DNA of 64,000 bases from Streptomyces mobaraensis NBRC 13819 = DSM 40847 (GTDB lineage: Bacteria > Actinomycetota > Actinomycetes > Streptomycetales > Streptomycetaceae): positions 2,046,001-2,110,000 of the forward strand of contig NZ_CP072827.1 in assembly GCF_017916255.1 (NCBI RefSeq), read 5' to 3'. Each line of letters starts with the position of its first letter. The stretch's first letter is position 1. The notes under the pieces were generated by a model. It was not told the origin of the DNA. It made no database searches and worked only from the letters and a program-made list of their open reading frames with translations. The translations under genes and the position numbers were made by a program. Shown here piece after piece: positions 55,141-63,578 of the stretch.

Positions 55141-55926
55141 TCAGCGCTTGTGGAAGTCGGGCCGGTCCTGCGGCTGGGCGGACTGCGACGAGGCGCCGCC
55201 CTCGATGGCCGGCTTGGCGCTGCCGCCGGAGAGTTCGGCCTTCATCCGCTGGAGCTCCAGCTCGACGTCCGAGCCGCTGGACAGGCGGTCCAGCTCGGCC
55301 GTGATGTCGTCCTTCGCCATGCCCGTGGGGTCGTCGAGGGCGCCGGAGGCGAGGAGCTCGTCGATGGCGCCGGCCCGGGCCTGGAGCTGGGCCGTCTTGT
55401 CCTCGGCGCGCTGGATGGCCATGCCGACGTCGCCCATCTCCTCCGAGATGCCGGAGAACGCCTCGCCGATGCGGGTCTGGGCCTGGGCGGCGGTGTAGGT
55501 GGCCTTGATGGTCTCCTTCTTGGTGCGGAAGGCGTCGACCTTGGCCTGGAGCCGCTGGGAGGCGAGCGTGAGCTTCTCCTCCTCGCCCTGGAGCGTCCGG
55601 TGCTGCGTCTCCAGGTCGCTGACCTGCTGCTGGAGGGCGGACCGCCGGGTCAGGGCCTCACGCGCGAGGTCCTCGCGGCCGAGGGCGAGCGCCTTGCGGC
55701 CCTGCTCCTCCAGCTTGGCGGACTGCCCCTGGAGCTGGGTGAGCTGGAGCTCCAGGCGCTTGCGGGAGGTGGCCACGTCGGCCACGCCCCGGCGCACCTT
55801 CTGCAGCAGCTCGACCTGCTTCTGGTACGAGTAGTCGAGGGTCTCGCGCGGATCCTCGGCCCGGTCCAGGGCCTTGTTGGCCTTCGCGCGGAAAATCATC
55901 CCCATACGCTTCATGACACCGCTCAT
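55141..55926 (-). CDS. pspA: Phage shock protein A (PspA/IM30/Vipp1 family)
   Basis: A 261-residue peripheral membrane protein that forms ESCRT-III-like helical polymers and protects the proton motive force under envelope stress. An amphipathic N-terminus (MSGVMKRMGMIFRAKANKALDRAEDP) precedes a long alpha-helical coiled coil (about 30-215). The C-terminal tail is Ser/Gln/Pro-rich. It lacks the enterobacterial PspF/B/C partners and instead pairs with PspAA. In S. lividans PspA is reported to respond to stress and improve secretion (from memory). ATG 55926 is the start. Confidence 0.96.
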   Translation of the reverse strand: MSGVMKRMGMIFRAKANKALDRAEDPRETLDYSYQKQVELLQKVRRGVADVATSRKRLELQLTQLQGQSAKLEEQGRKALALGREDLAREALTRRSALQQQVSDLETQHRTLQGEEEKLTLASQRLQAKVDAFRTKKETIKATYTAAQAQTRIGEAFSGISEEMGDVGMAIQRAEDKTAQLQARAGAIDELLASGALDDPTGMAKDDITAELDRLSSGSDVELELQRMKAELSGGSAKPAIEGGASSQSAQPQDRPDFHKR

Positions 55927-56250
55927 GGGCCTCGCGCGCCCCCTTCTGACCGACTAGCTCGGGCTTCGGCTCCATCACACCTACAGAACCCACAGTACGG
56001 GGCCTGTCCCCATTACCGCACTGTCCGGACCCGGATGCGCTCCTCCTGCAGGACGATCAGGGGGGCGCCTTCCTCCGGCAGGAGGAGGAGACCGCCCACC
56101 GGGTGGGGTCCGGGGCGTCCCGGGGAACTCCTGGTGGGCGTCGGGCCGGGCCCGCACGGCCCCCGGGGCGGGGCGTCCCGCGGAGGCCATCCTGGGATCA
56201 TTCCCCAGAACGCTGGGGTCCACCCCCGGGACCCCGTACCCTTGGGTCCC

Positions 56251-56856
56251 GTGTTCCGAAGCCGTTCGAAGGAAGAGCAGTCCGCCAAGGCCGCCGACGC
56301 CAAGGTGACCGCGGACCAGCCCCAGCAGCCCCGTCATCCGGAGGCCCCCAAGGGCCGCCCCACGCCCAAGCGCAGCGAGGCCGCGGCCCAGCGCCGCAGC
56401 CTGGCCAGTACGCCGGCCAACCGCAAGGAGGCCACGAAGCGCCAGCGTGAGGCCCGCCGTGCCGACATGGCCAGGCAGCGCGAGGCGCTGGCCAACGGCG
56501 ACGAGCGGTTCCTGCCCGTCCGTGACAAGGGGCCCGTCCGCCGCTACGTGCGCGACTTCGTGGACTCCCGGTTCACCGTCATGGAGTTCTTCCTGCCGCT
56601 CGCGGTGGCCATCCTCGTCCTGAGCATGTTCAACCGCGGGACGTTCCAGCAGTACGTGCTGCTGGCGTGGATGGTCGTCATCCTGGTGATCGTCGTGAAC
56701 TCGGTGATCCTCGCGGTCGGCCTGCGCAAGGGGCTCAAGGAGCGCTTCGCCGGCGAGAACACCCGGGGTGCCGTCCCCTACGCGCTGATGCGCTCCCTGC
56801 AGATGCGGCGGCTGCGGCTGCCCAAGCCGAAGGTCGCGCGCGGGGAGAAGCCCTGA
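56251..56856 (+). CDS. DUF3043 membrane protein
   Basis: A 201-residue actinobacterial membrane protein. A long basic N-terminus (KRSEAAAQRRSLASTPANRKEATKRQREARRADMARQREAL) precedes PVRRYVRDFVDSRFTVMEFFLPLAVAILVLSMF and a second helix (about 135-158), giving two close transmembrane segments, then a basic C-terminal tail. The function is unknown. GTG 56251 lies 8 bases after the -10-like TACCCT with no ribosome-binding site, so it is probably leaderless. A large hairpin 25 bases past its stop may terminate it. Confidence 0.9.
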   Translation: MFRSRSKEEQSAKAADAKVTADQPQQPRHPEAPKGRPTPKRSEAAAQRRSLASTPANRKEATKRQREARRADMARQREALANGDERFLPVRDKGPVRRYVRDFVDSRFTVMEFFLPLAVAILVLSMFNRGTFQQYVLLAWMVVILVIVVNSVILAVGLRKGLKERFAGENTRGAVPYALMRSLQMRRLRLPKPKVARGEKP

Positions 56857-56880
56857 GCGGCTCCCCGTGGGGCCCGGCCG

Positions 56881-56931
56881 GCACGCTGTCGGACGGGCCC
56901 GGAGTGGTACCGGGGCCGTCCGACAGCATGC
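56881..56931 (+). terminator. Long hairpin at the boundary of the DUF3043 and methyltransferase genes
   Basis: An 18-bp stem (GCTGTCGGACGGGCCCGG against CCGGGGCCGTCCGACAGC, one mismatch) with loop AGTGGTA, extended by GCA/TGC outside a single bulge. It is placed exactly over the start region assigned to the methyltransferase, so it may terminate transcription or mask translation. Confidence 0.7.
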
Positions 56932-58013
56932 CGGTCGGCCCCACGCCCGGGGCGGAGTCCCGGGCGCCGGCGTACGCCGTCGGCCCCCGCTCCGGCGCGC
57001 GGCCGGCCGAGTACGCCGGGGCGGCCCACGGGACGTACCCCGCGGCCCCCGACGGGGTGTTCGGGGCGGCGCCCGTGATGGCTCCCGAACCGGGCCCGGG
57101 GTACCTCCCGGAACCCCGCCACGGCGGTGGCGCGTGGACCGGATCGTCGCCCGACGCGGCGTGGGCCGGAAGCGCGGCTCCCGGGTACGCCGTGTCCGCC
57201 GCGCCGGCCGGTCCGCCACCGGGGCCCGCCCATCCGCCGCCCGCCGTCCACGCCGTGGAGGTCGCCGATGAGGGCCTGTGGGAAGGCTTGCGGAACACCG
57301 TCCGGCACGAGATGGTCGCCCGGCAGATCGACGAGCAGATGGCCGCCCGCTTCCCGGCCGGACAGCGCCTGCGCGTCCTGGACGTCGGCCTCGCCCACGG
57401 CACCCAGGCGCTGCGACTCGCCCGCGCCGGGCACGAGGTGACCGCCCTGGAGTCCGACCCGGCGACCGTGGCCGCCGTCCGCAGGGTGCTCGCCGCCGGG
57501 CCCGCGGAGGTCCGGGACCGCGTCCGCCTGCTGGAGGGCGACGGCCGGGACACCGGCGCGCACTTCACGCCGGGCGCCTTCGACCTCGTCCTCTGCCACG
57601 GCGTGCTGATGTACGTGCCGGAGCCCGACCCCCTGCTGGCCGGGCTCGCCCGCGTCCTGGCCCCCGGCGGCCTGCTGTCGCTGCTCGTCCGCAACGCCGA
57701 CGCGCTGGCCCTGCGGCCCGGCCTGGCCGGCGACTGGGACCGGGCGCTCGCCGCCTTCGACTCCCCCTACGACACCGACCGCACCGGCGTCCCCGTCCGG
57801 GCCGACCGGCGCGAGGCCCTGGCCGCCACCCTGGCCGGCATCGGCGCCCCGCTGCGCGCCTGGTACGGAGTCCGCGTCTTCACCGACCCGCCGTCCTGCC
57901 CCCGGCCCGCCGATCTCGACCGCCTGCTGGCCGCGGAGGACCGGGCCGGCCGGACGGACCCGTACCGGGCGGTGGCGGCGCTGCTGCACCTGTGCGGGGT
58001 GCGGGGCGGGTAG
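56928..58013 (+). CDS. Class I SAM-dependent methyltransferase with a disordered N-terminal region
   Basis: A protein of about 361 residues from ATG 56928. The C-terminal 240 residues are a Rossmann-fold methyltransferase with RVLDVGLAHGTQALRLARAGHEVTALESDP (SAM motif I), RLLEGDGRDTG, FDLVLCHGVLMYVPEPDPLLAGLARVLAPGGLLSLLVRNAD. The first 110 residues are Gly/Pro/Ala-rich and probably unstructured. The true start may lie downstream near 57079 or 57250 because the hairpin at 56881-56931 overlaps this ATG; GTG 56904 upstream is another option. The substrate is unknown. Confidence 0.75.
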   Translation: MPVGPTPGAESRAPAYAVGPRSGARPAEYAGAAHGTYPAAPDGVFGAAPVMAPEPGPGYLPEPRHGGGAWTGSSPDAAWAGSAAPGYAVSAAPAGPPPGPAHPPPAVHAVEVADEGLWEGLRNTVRHEMVARQIDEQMAARFPAGQRLRVLDVGLAHGTQALRLARAGHEVTALESDPATVAAVRRVLAAGPAEVRDRVRLLEGDGRDTGAHFTPGAFDLVLCHGVLMYVPEPDPLLAGLARVLAPGGLLSLLVRNADALALRPGLAGDWDRALAAFDSPYDTDRTGVPVRADRREALAATLAGIGAPLRAWYGVRVFTDPPSCPRPADLDRLLAAEDRAGRTDPYRAVAALLHLCGVRGG

Positions 58014-58110
58014 CCCCGGGTGGCGGGCCGTGCGGCACGGACGTCTCGGCCGGGCGGCGCCGGAAGGGGCTCCGCCCGCAGGCCGCCGGCCGGCCGCGCG
58101 GCGCGCTCCG

Positions 58111-58326
58111 TCAGCTCTCCGCCGCCGCGCGGAGGCTCATCGGGGACTCGTAGATCTCCTGGCCGTCCTCGAACAGGCGTACCTGTTCCACGCCGCCCTC
58201 CAGCAGCGCCCGCCACTCCTCGCCGAGCCAGGACTCCGCGTCCCCCTGCGTCGAGAACTCCTCCGGCTCGACGGCCGGGGCCGTCTCCGTCCCGTCCGCC
58301 TTCTCGAACCGCCACACCCACGCCAT
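58111..58326 (-). CDS. Small hypothetical protein
   Basis: A 71-residue acidic soluble protein, MAWVWRFEKADGTETAPAVEPEEFSTQGDAESWLGEEWRALLEGGVEQVRLFEDGQEIYESPMSLRA: beta strand, helix rich in Glu/Trp, and two further strands. It is conserved in Streptomyces at this place (from memory SCO2171 region) but uncharacterised. ATG 58326 follows GGAGG by 5 bases, a strong ribosome-binding site. It is oriented opposite to its neighbours. Confidence 0.8.
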   Translation of the reverse strand: MAWVWRFEKADGTETAPAVEPEEFSTQGDAESWLGEEWRALLEGGVEQVRLFEDGQEIYESPMSLRAAAES

Positions 58327-58453
58327 GCCAGCCTCCAAAGGCTCGTGGTTCGCTGCCGGAACGCAGCCTAACCCCCTGCCCGGGGCACGGTCCCGGGGCG
58401 GGAAAGGGTGATCCCGGCGCGCCCGCCGTGCGCGGACGCGAGACGATCGTGGC

Positions 58454-59650
58454 GTGGAACTGACTCTGCTCGGCACCGGGGCCCCCGAAGGGCTGCCGCG
58501 CCCCGGCTGCCCCTGCGCCGCCTGCGCCACCGCCGTGGGCGAGGACGCCCGGGCGGCGACCGCCCTGCTCGTCGACGGCGAACTGCTGCTCGATCTCACG
58601 CCCGGGCCCGCGTTCGCGGCCGCGCGGGCGGGCCGGAGCGTCGCCGGGGTGCGGCAGGTGCTGCTCTCCCACCCGCACGACGGCCCGGCCGTCGAGCTGC
58701 CGCCCGGCCTGCCCGCGCCGGTGCGGGTGCCGGACGGCCGCGACCTGTCGGTGATCAGCGGGCACCGGGTACGGGCGGTGGCCCTGGACGCGCCGGGCAC
58801 GGGCTACGAGGTGACGGGCCCCGACGGCGACCGCCTGCTCTACCTGCCGCCCGGCGGCGCCCCTGCCGGGCTCACCGCCGCGGCCGGCCCGTACGACATC
58901 GTCCTGCTCGACGTCGTGGACCGGCCGGACGCGTTGGCCCGGCTGCGCGAGACGGGCGCGGTCACCGCGACCACGGACGTGATCGCCGTCCACCTCGGCC
59001 ACGAGGTGCCGCCGGGGCGGGAGTTGCGACGCCGGCTGGCCGCGGCCGGGGCGCGGGCCGTCCCGGACGGCAGCACGCTCACCGTCGGCGACTACCACGC
59101 CGTCCCGGACGTGCCCCGGCGCACGCTCGTCCTCGGCGGGGCGCGCTCGGGGAAGTCCGTGGAGGCGGAGCGGCGGCTGGAGTCGTTCCCCGACGTCCTC
59201 TACGTCGCCACCGGCGGCACCCGGAACGGCGACGCCGACTGGGCGGCCCGCGTCGCCCTCCACCGCGAGCGCCGCCCGTCCTCCTGGCGCACGGCCGAGA
59301 CCTGCGACCTCGTCCCCCTCCTCGCCGCCGACGGCCCGCCGCTGCTGATCGACTGCCTCTCCCTGTGGCTCACCCACGCCATGGACTCCGTCTCGGCGTG
59401 GGACGACGCGGCGTGGGCGAACGGGGGGTCCACGGCGTTGGCGCAGCGGGTCGCCTCGCTCGTCCGCGCGGTGCGGGAGACGCGGCGGACCGTTGTCGCC
59501 GTCAGCAACGAGGTCGGGTCCGGAGTGGTGCCCGCGACCGCCTCGGGGCGGCGGTTCCGGGATGAGTTGGGGAGGCTGAACGCGGCGTGGGCGGCGGAGT
59601 GTGAGCATGTGTTGTTGGTGGTGGCGGGGGCGGCGGTGCGGTTGCGGTAG
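58454..59650 (+). CDS. cobU: Metallo-beta-lactamase-like/CobU fusion: adenosylcobinamide kinase/guanylyltransferase
   Basis: A 398-residue fusion. Residues 1-220 resemble a metallo-beta-lactamase/PhnP-type fold (LTLLGTGAPEGLPRPGCPCAAC, LSHPHDGPAVE), but the canonical HxHxDH metal signature is not complete, so activity is doubtful. Residues about 225-398 are CobU with the P-loop GGARSGKS, phosphorylating adenosylcobinamide and adding GMP in cobalamin assembly. The pairing with CobT nearby supports this. GTG 58454 has no ribosome-binding site. R9 follows, interrupting the cobU-cobT pair. Confidence 0.88.
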   Translation: MELTLLGTGAPEGLPRPGCPCAACATAVGEDARAATALLVDGELLLDLTPGPAFAAARAGRSVAGVRQVLLSHPHDGPAVELPPGLPAPVRVPDGRDLSVISGHRVRAVALDAPGTGYEVTGPDGDRLLYLPPGGAPAGLTAAAGPYDIVLLDVVDRPDALARLRETGAVTATTDVIAVHLGHEVPPGRELRRRLAAAGARAVPDGSTLTVGDYHAVPDVPRRTLVLGGARSGKSVEAERRLESFPDVLYVATGGTRNGDADWAARVALHRERRPSSWRTAETCDLVPLLAADGPPLLIDCLSLWLTHAMDSVSAWDDAAWANGGSTALAQRVASLVRAVRETRRTVVAVSNEVGSGVVPATASGRRFRDELGRLNAAWAAECEHVLLVVAGAAVRLR

Positions 59651-59658
59651 GGAGGGGG

Positions 59659-59870
59659 TGTTGCCCCGGTCCCTCCCCCAGAGGGGGACCCCCCTTCGCC
59701 GTTTCCCGGGGCTGCGCCCCGGACCCCCTTTCGCGGCTCCGCCGCTCGTCCTCAAACGCCGGACGGGCTGGAAACCAGCCCGTCCGGCGTTTGAGGACAG
59801 CGCGCGAAGCGTGCTTCGGGGGTCCGGGGGCTTGCCCCCGGGAATCGGCGAAGGGGCGGGACCGGGGCAC
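59659..59870. repeat. Mosaic palindromic repeat, copy R9
   Basis: Between co-directional cobU and cobT. The central palindrome 59748-59798 has perfect 24-bp arms with loop AAA, and again the innermost pairs are GGCTGG/CCAGCC. The CTCCCCCAGAGGGGG module sits in the left outer arm; right hairpins are degenerate (GCGCGCGAAGCGTGC). Confidence 0.9.
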
Positions 59871-59914
59871 CGCACCCCCCATCCCCCGCCCCGCGCAGCG
59901 GTAGTGTGTCGCGG

Positions 59915-60961
59915 ATGAGCGGTCTGAATCTTGACGAGTTCGCCACGCTGATCGAGCGCCCCGACCCCGACACCCGCCGCGAAGCGGAAGAGCGGCGCGA
60001 ACGGCTGGCCCCCCGCCCGGGCGCCTTCGGCCGCCTGGACGAGCTCGGCGAGTGGCTCGCCGCCGCGCAGGGCGGGGTGCCGGTGAAGCCGGTGGAGCGG
60101 CCGAAGGCGATCCTGTTCGCGGGCGACCACGGCGTCGCCTCGCTCGGCGTCTCCGCCGGCCCCGCCGAGGGCGCGTACGCGCTCGTGCGCGCCACCCTCG
60201 ACGGGGAGAGCGCCCCGGCCGTCCTGGCCCGCGGGTCCGGCGTGGAGCTGCGGATCGTCGACATGGCGCTGGACTGCGACCCGGAGCTGCTGCCGGCGGA
60301 CGTCACCCGGCACCGGGTGCGCCGCGGCTCGGGCCGGATCGACATCGAGGACGCGCTGACCGCGGAGGAGGCGGAGCGGGCGTTCCGGGCCGGGATGGCG
60401 ATCGCCGACGAGGAGGCCGACTCCGGCACGGACCTCGTCGTCCTCGGCGACCTGAGCGTGGGCGGCACGACCGCCGCGGGCGCGCTGATCGGCGCGCTGT
60501 GCGGGACGGACGCGTCGGTGGTGACCGGCCGGGGCGGCGCGGGCATCGACGACCTGGCGTGGATGCGCAAGTGCGCGGCGATCCGCGACGCGCTGCGCCG
60601 GGCCCGGCCCGTCCTCGGCGACCAGCTCCAGTTGCTGGCGACGACCGGCGGCGCGGACCTGACGGCGATCACCGGGTTCCTGCTGCAGAGCGCGGTGCGC
60701 CGGACGCCGGTGATCCTGGACGGCGTGGTGTCCGCGGCGTGCGCCCTCGTCGCGCAGCGTGTCGCCTTCCGTGCCCCGGACTGGTGGCTGGCCGGGCAGA
60801 GCAGCGGTGATCCGGCCCAGGCGAAGGCGCTCGACCGGATCGCGCTCAACCCGCTGCTCGATCACGGCGTCACACTGGGCGAGGGAACGGGGGCGCTGCT
60901 CGCTCTGCCACTGGTGCGGGCCGCGGCGTCCCTGGCGGCGGAGCTTCCCGTACGTTCCTGA
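59915..60961 (+). CDS. cobT: Nicotinate-nucleotide--dimethylbenzimidazole phosphoribosyltransferase
   Basis: Makes alpha-ribazole phosphate for the lower ligand of cobalamin from dimethylbenzimidazole and nicotinate mononucleotide. The 348-residue protein has FAGDHGVASLGVSA, GDLSVGGTTAAGALIGAL, the substrate loop GRGGAGIDD and the terminal LLDHGVTLGEGTGALLALP with the catalytic Glu. ATG 59915 is 7 bases downstream of TAGTGT (59902-59907), the leaderless pattern; GTG 59906 is rejected because it lies in that -10. R9 separates it from cobU. Confidence 0.95.
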   Translation: MSGLNLDEFATLIERPDPDTRREAEERRERLAPRPGAFGRLDELGEWLAAAQGGVPVKPVERPKAILFAGDHGVASLGVSAGPAEGAYALVRATLDGESAPAVLARGSGVELRIVDMALDCDPELLPADVTRHRVRRGSGRIDIEDALTAEEAERAFRAGMAIADEEADSGTDLVVLGDLSVGGTTAAGALIGALCGTDASVVTGRGGAGIDDLAWMRKCAAIRDALRRARPVLGDQLQLLATTGGADLTAITGFLLQSAVRRTPVILDGVVSAACALVAQRVAFRAPDWWLAGQSSGDPAQAKALDRIALNPLLDHGVTLGEGTGALLALPLVRAAASLAAELPVRS

Positions 60962-61098
60962 GGCCGGCGCGGAGCCGACACGGGGCCGACACGGACCTGA
61001 GGGTCTCGACAACGGTCACCGGCAGCGGAAACGTGGGGGCCACGCCGTCCCTCACGTCCCCTCGCCCACCGTTCAGCCGCCTTTTCGGGAGAGTCCGC

Positions 61099-62850
61099 TT
61101 GACTCCGGATGACGAGGCGCGTCGCGGGCCCTGGCCCCGGCGCGCCGCAGCCTTCGCCGTGTGGTACCTGCGTGTCGCCGCCTTCGTCAATCTGCTCAGC
61201 GCGGTCTGGGTGTCCTTCGGGGCCAGCATCCGGCGGCACAGCGTGGACGACTACTTCACGCCGTACCTGCTGGAGGCCAGCTTCACCTCGGCGGTGGTGT
61301 CGCTGTTCATGGCGGTCACCCTGCGCCGCCGCAAGCGGGCCGCGTGGATCCTCAACCTGGCGCTGGCCGGGGTGCTCCTGCTGCTGCTGGCGCTGCTGAT
61401 GTGGCTCCCGGAGTTCCGGGCGCACGGCCAGAACTGGTTCTCGGTGGCGATCACGGCGCTGTTCGTGGCCGCGCTGGTGGTGGGCCGGCGGGAGTTCTAC
61501 GCGATCGGCGACCGGTCCAACCCCAAGCTGGCGGCGGCGGTCGCGGCCGGGGGCCTGCTGGTCTGCTCGCTGATCGCGGCGTTCCTGGTGACGGTGACCA
61601 ACCAGGCGGGGGACGCGTACCGGTCCACGTTCTGGGAGCGCTGGCGGTACGGCGTGCGGCGGCTGGTCTTCCTGGCGAGCGACGACAGCCCGTTCCCGGC
61701 GATCGACACTCCGGACTGGGTCAACGTCACCATCAACGTGATGAGCACGGTGCTGCTGGTGCTGGTGGTGTGGGCGGCGTTCCGCTCCCGCCGGGCCACC
61801 GACCCGCTGACGCCGGAGGACGAGGCGCGGCTGCGGGCGCTGCTCGACAAGTACGGCGACCGGGACTCGCTGGGCTACTTCGCGCTGCGCCGCGAGAAGA
61901 GCGTGGTGTGGTCGCCGTCCGGGAAGGCGGCGGTCACCTACCGGGTGGTCGGCGGGGTCTCGCTGGCGTCGGGCGATCCGCTCGGCGACCCCGAGGCGTG
62001 GCCGGGGGCGATCGAGCCCTGGCTGGCCGAGGCCCGGGCGCACGGCTGGATCCCGGCCGTGATGGGCGCGAGCGAGGAGGGCGGCACCGTCTACGCCCGG
62101 CACGGCATGGACGCCCTCGAACTCGGTGACGAGGCGATCGTCGACACCGCGGAGTTCACCCTGGAGGGCCGGGCCATGCGGACCGTCCGCCAGGCGTTCA
62201 ACCGGGTCAAGCGGGCCGGGTACACGGTCCGCATCCGGCGGCACGAGGACATCCCCGAGGAGGAGATGGCCGAGCTGCTGCGGCGCGCGGACGACTGGCG
62301 CGACGGGGCGACCGAGCGCGGCTTCTCGATGGCCCTGGGCCGGCTGGGCGACCCGGACGACGGCCGCTGCGTGATGCTGGAGTGCCACGACGGGAAGGGG
62401 GAGCTGCGGGCGCTGCTGAGCTTCGTCCCGTGGGGGCCCAAGGGGCTGTCGCTCGACCTGATGCGCCGGGACCGGGAGTCCGAGAACGGCCTGATGGAGT
62501 TCATGGTGATCGAGCTCCTCCAGCGGGCGAGGGAGCTGCGCATCTCCCAGGTCTCGCTGAACTTCGCGATGTTCCGCTCGGTCTTCGAGCGCGGCTCCCG
62601 GCTCGGCGCGGGGCCGGTGCTGCGGGCCTGGCGCTCGCTGCTCAGCTTCTTCTCCCGCTGGTGGCAGATCGAGTCGCTGTACCGCGCGAATGCGAAGTAC
62701 CGGCCGATCTGGGAGCCTCGTTTCATGCTGTTCGAGAAGAGCAGTGACCTGCTGCGGATCGGCATCGCCAGTGCCCGCGCGGAGGGCTTCCTGGAGGCCC
62801 CGGGCCTGCCGAAGTGGCTGAACCGCAAGCATCTGGAGAGCCGGCGATGA
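61099..62850 (+). CDS. Phosphatidylglycerol lysyltransferase-domain membrane protein (MprF-like, DUF2156)
   Basis: A 583-residue protein with five or six N-terminal membrane helices (about 20-240) and a C-terminal GNAT-like DUF2156 domain (about 260-575) as in MprF/LysX aminoacyl-phospholipid synthases (YFALRREKSVVWSPSGKAAVTYRVVGGVSLASGDPLGDPEAW; SFVPWGPKGLSLDLMRRD; FMVIELLQRARELRISQVSLNFAMFRSVFE). It would transfer an amino acid from tRNA to phosphatidylglycerol, making the surface more cationic, or a related reaction. TTG 61099 follows GGGAG by 7 bases and is preferred over GTG 61033. Coupled by overlap (ATGA) with the next gene. Confidence 0.87.
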   Translation: MTPDDEARRGPWPRRAAAFAVWYLRVAAFVNLLSAVWVSFGASIRRHSVDDYFTPYLLEASFTSAVVSLFMAVTLRRRKRAAWILNLALAGVLLLLLALLMWLPEFRAHGQNWFSVAITALFVAALVVGRREFYAIGDRSNPKLAAAVAAGGLLVCSLIAAFLVTVTNQAGDAYRSTFWERWRYGVRRLVFLASDDSPFPAIDTPDWVNVTINVMSTVLLVLVVWAAFRSRRATDPLTPEDEARLRALLDKYGDRDSLGYFALRREKSVVWSPSGKAAVTYRVVGGVSLASGDPLGDPEAWPGAIEPWLAEARAHGWIPAVMGASEEGGTVYARHGMDALELGDEAIVDTAEFTLEGRAMRTVRQAFNRVKRAGYTVRIRRHEDIPEEEMAELLRRADDWRDGATERGFSMALGRLGDPDDGRCVMLECHDGKGELRALLSFVPWGPKGLSLDLMRRDRESENGLMEFMVIELLQRARELRISQVSLNFAMFRSVFERGSRLGAGPVLRAWRSLLSFFSRWWQIESLYRANAKYRPIWEPRFMLFEKSSDLLRIGIASARAEGFLEAPGLPKWLNRKHLESRR

Positions 62851-63578
62851 ACCGTGCGGCGCTCCGACGCGCCGCGCGCACCGAATGGGGACCGCTTCTC
62901 ACCCGGGTCGACGAGGCGTTCGCCCGCGACCGGCTCCGCGCCATCCCGCTGACGCTCTCGGCGGTCGCCCTCATCTGCGTCTTCCAGCTGGTGCAGAACC
63001 AGTCGTGGGGCTACCACCCCGTCCAGGCGGTGGGCTCGGTACGGGCCGAGGTGCCCTGGTGGCTGGCGCTGCTGCGGACGCCGCTGTCGCTGTACGTCCC
63101 GGCGCTCGACCTGCCGGTCTGGGGGTCGCTCGCCCAGGTCCTGATCGTCTTCGGGGTCGCCGAGATCTGCCTGGGCCGGCTGCGGACGCTGGGCATCGCC
63201 TACGCCGCCACGCTGGCCGGGACGATGTACGCGCGGCTGGCCATCGCCCTGGGCCCGGGCTTCTGGGGGCTGCCGCCGCACGCGGCCAAGGTGGTCGACA
63301 CCGGTCCGTCGGCGGCCGTGGTGGGGCTGGCGGTGTACGTGTCCTGGCGCTACCGGGCCTGGATCACCTGCGGGGTGGTGGTGCTGGCGATGGTGGCCGA
63401 GGTGGCCGTCAAGCCGAATCTGGCGGGCAAGGAGCACATCGCGGCCGTCGTGGCGACGCTGGTGCTGAGCGCGGCGGACGAGGTGCGCAGGCGGCGCCGC
63501 AAGCCGCGGGACGACCGCTTCCGGGGCGGGCCGGGAAGCGGGGATCAGCGGTCGGGGGCGCCGGCGACGAGATCGTGA
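62847..63578 (+). CDS. Rhomboid-like membrane protein lacking catalytic residues
   Basis: A 243-residue membrane protein with about six helices (from residue 30 to 218). The overall helix layout and the segment PSAAVVGLAVYVSWRYRAWITCGVV recall rhomboid-related proteins, but neither the GxSG serine motif nor the HxxGxxxG histidine motif is present, so proteolysis is unlikely. The start overlaps the stop of the lysyltransferase-like gene (ATGA), indicating joint translation and probably a shared membrane function. Its 3' end overlaps the convergent next gene by 34 bases. Confidence 0.82.
   Translation: MNRAALRRAARTEWGPLLTRVDEAFARDRLRAIPLTLSAVALICVFQLVQNQSWGYHPVQAVGSVRAEVPWWLALLRTPLSLYVPALDLPVWGSLAQVLIVFGVAEICLGRLRTLGIAYAATLAGTMYARLAIALGPGFWGLPPHAAKVVDTGPSAAVVGLAVYVSWRYRAWITCGVVVLAMVAEVAVKPNLAGKEHIAAVVATLVLSAADEVRRRRRKPRDDRFRGGPGSGDQRSGAPATRS

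Noticed and set aside
57767..61012. Open frame of over 1000 codons on the minus strand opposite cobU and cobT
   Set aside because: It is antisense to well-supported cobU, cobT and methyltransferase genes and lacks recognisable domains. High-G+C codon bias keeps the opposite strand open; Arg/Pro/Gly/His-rich composition is typical of such shadows.
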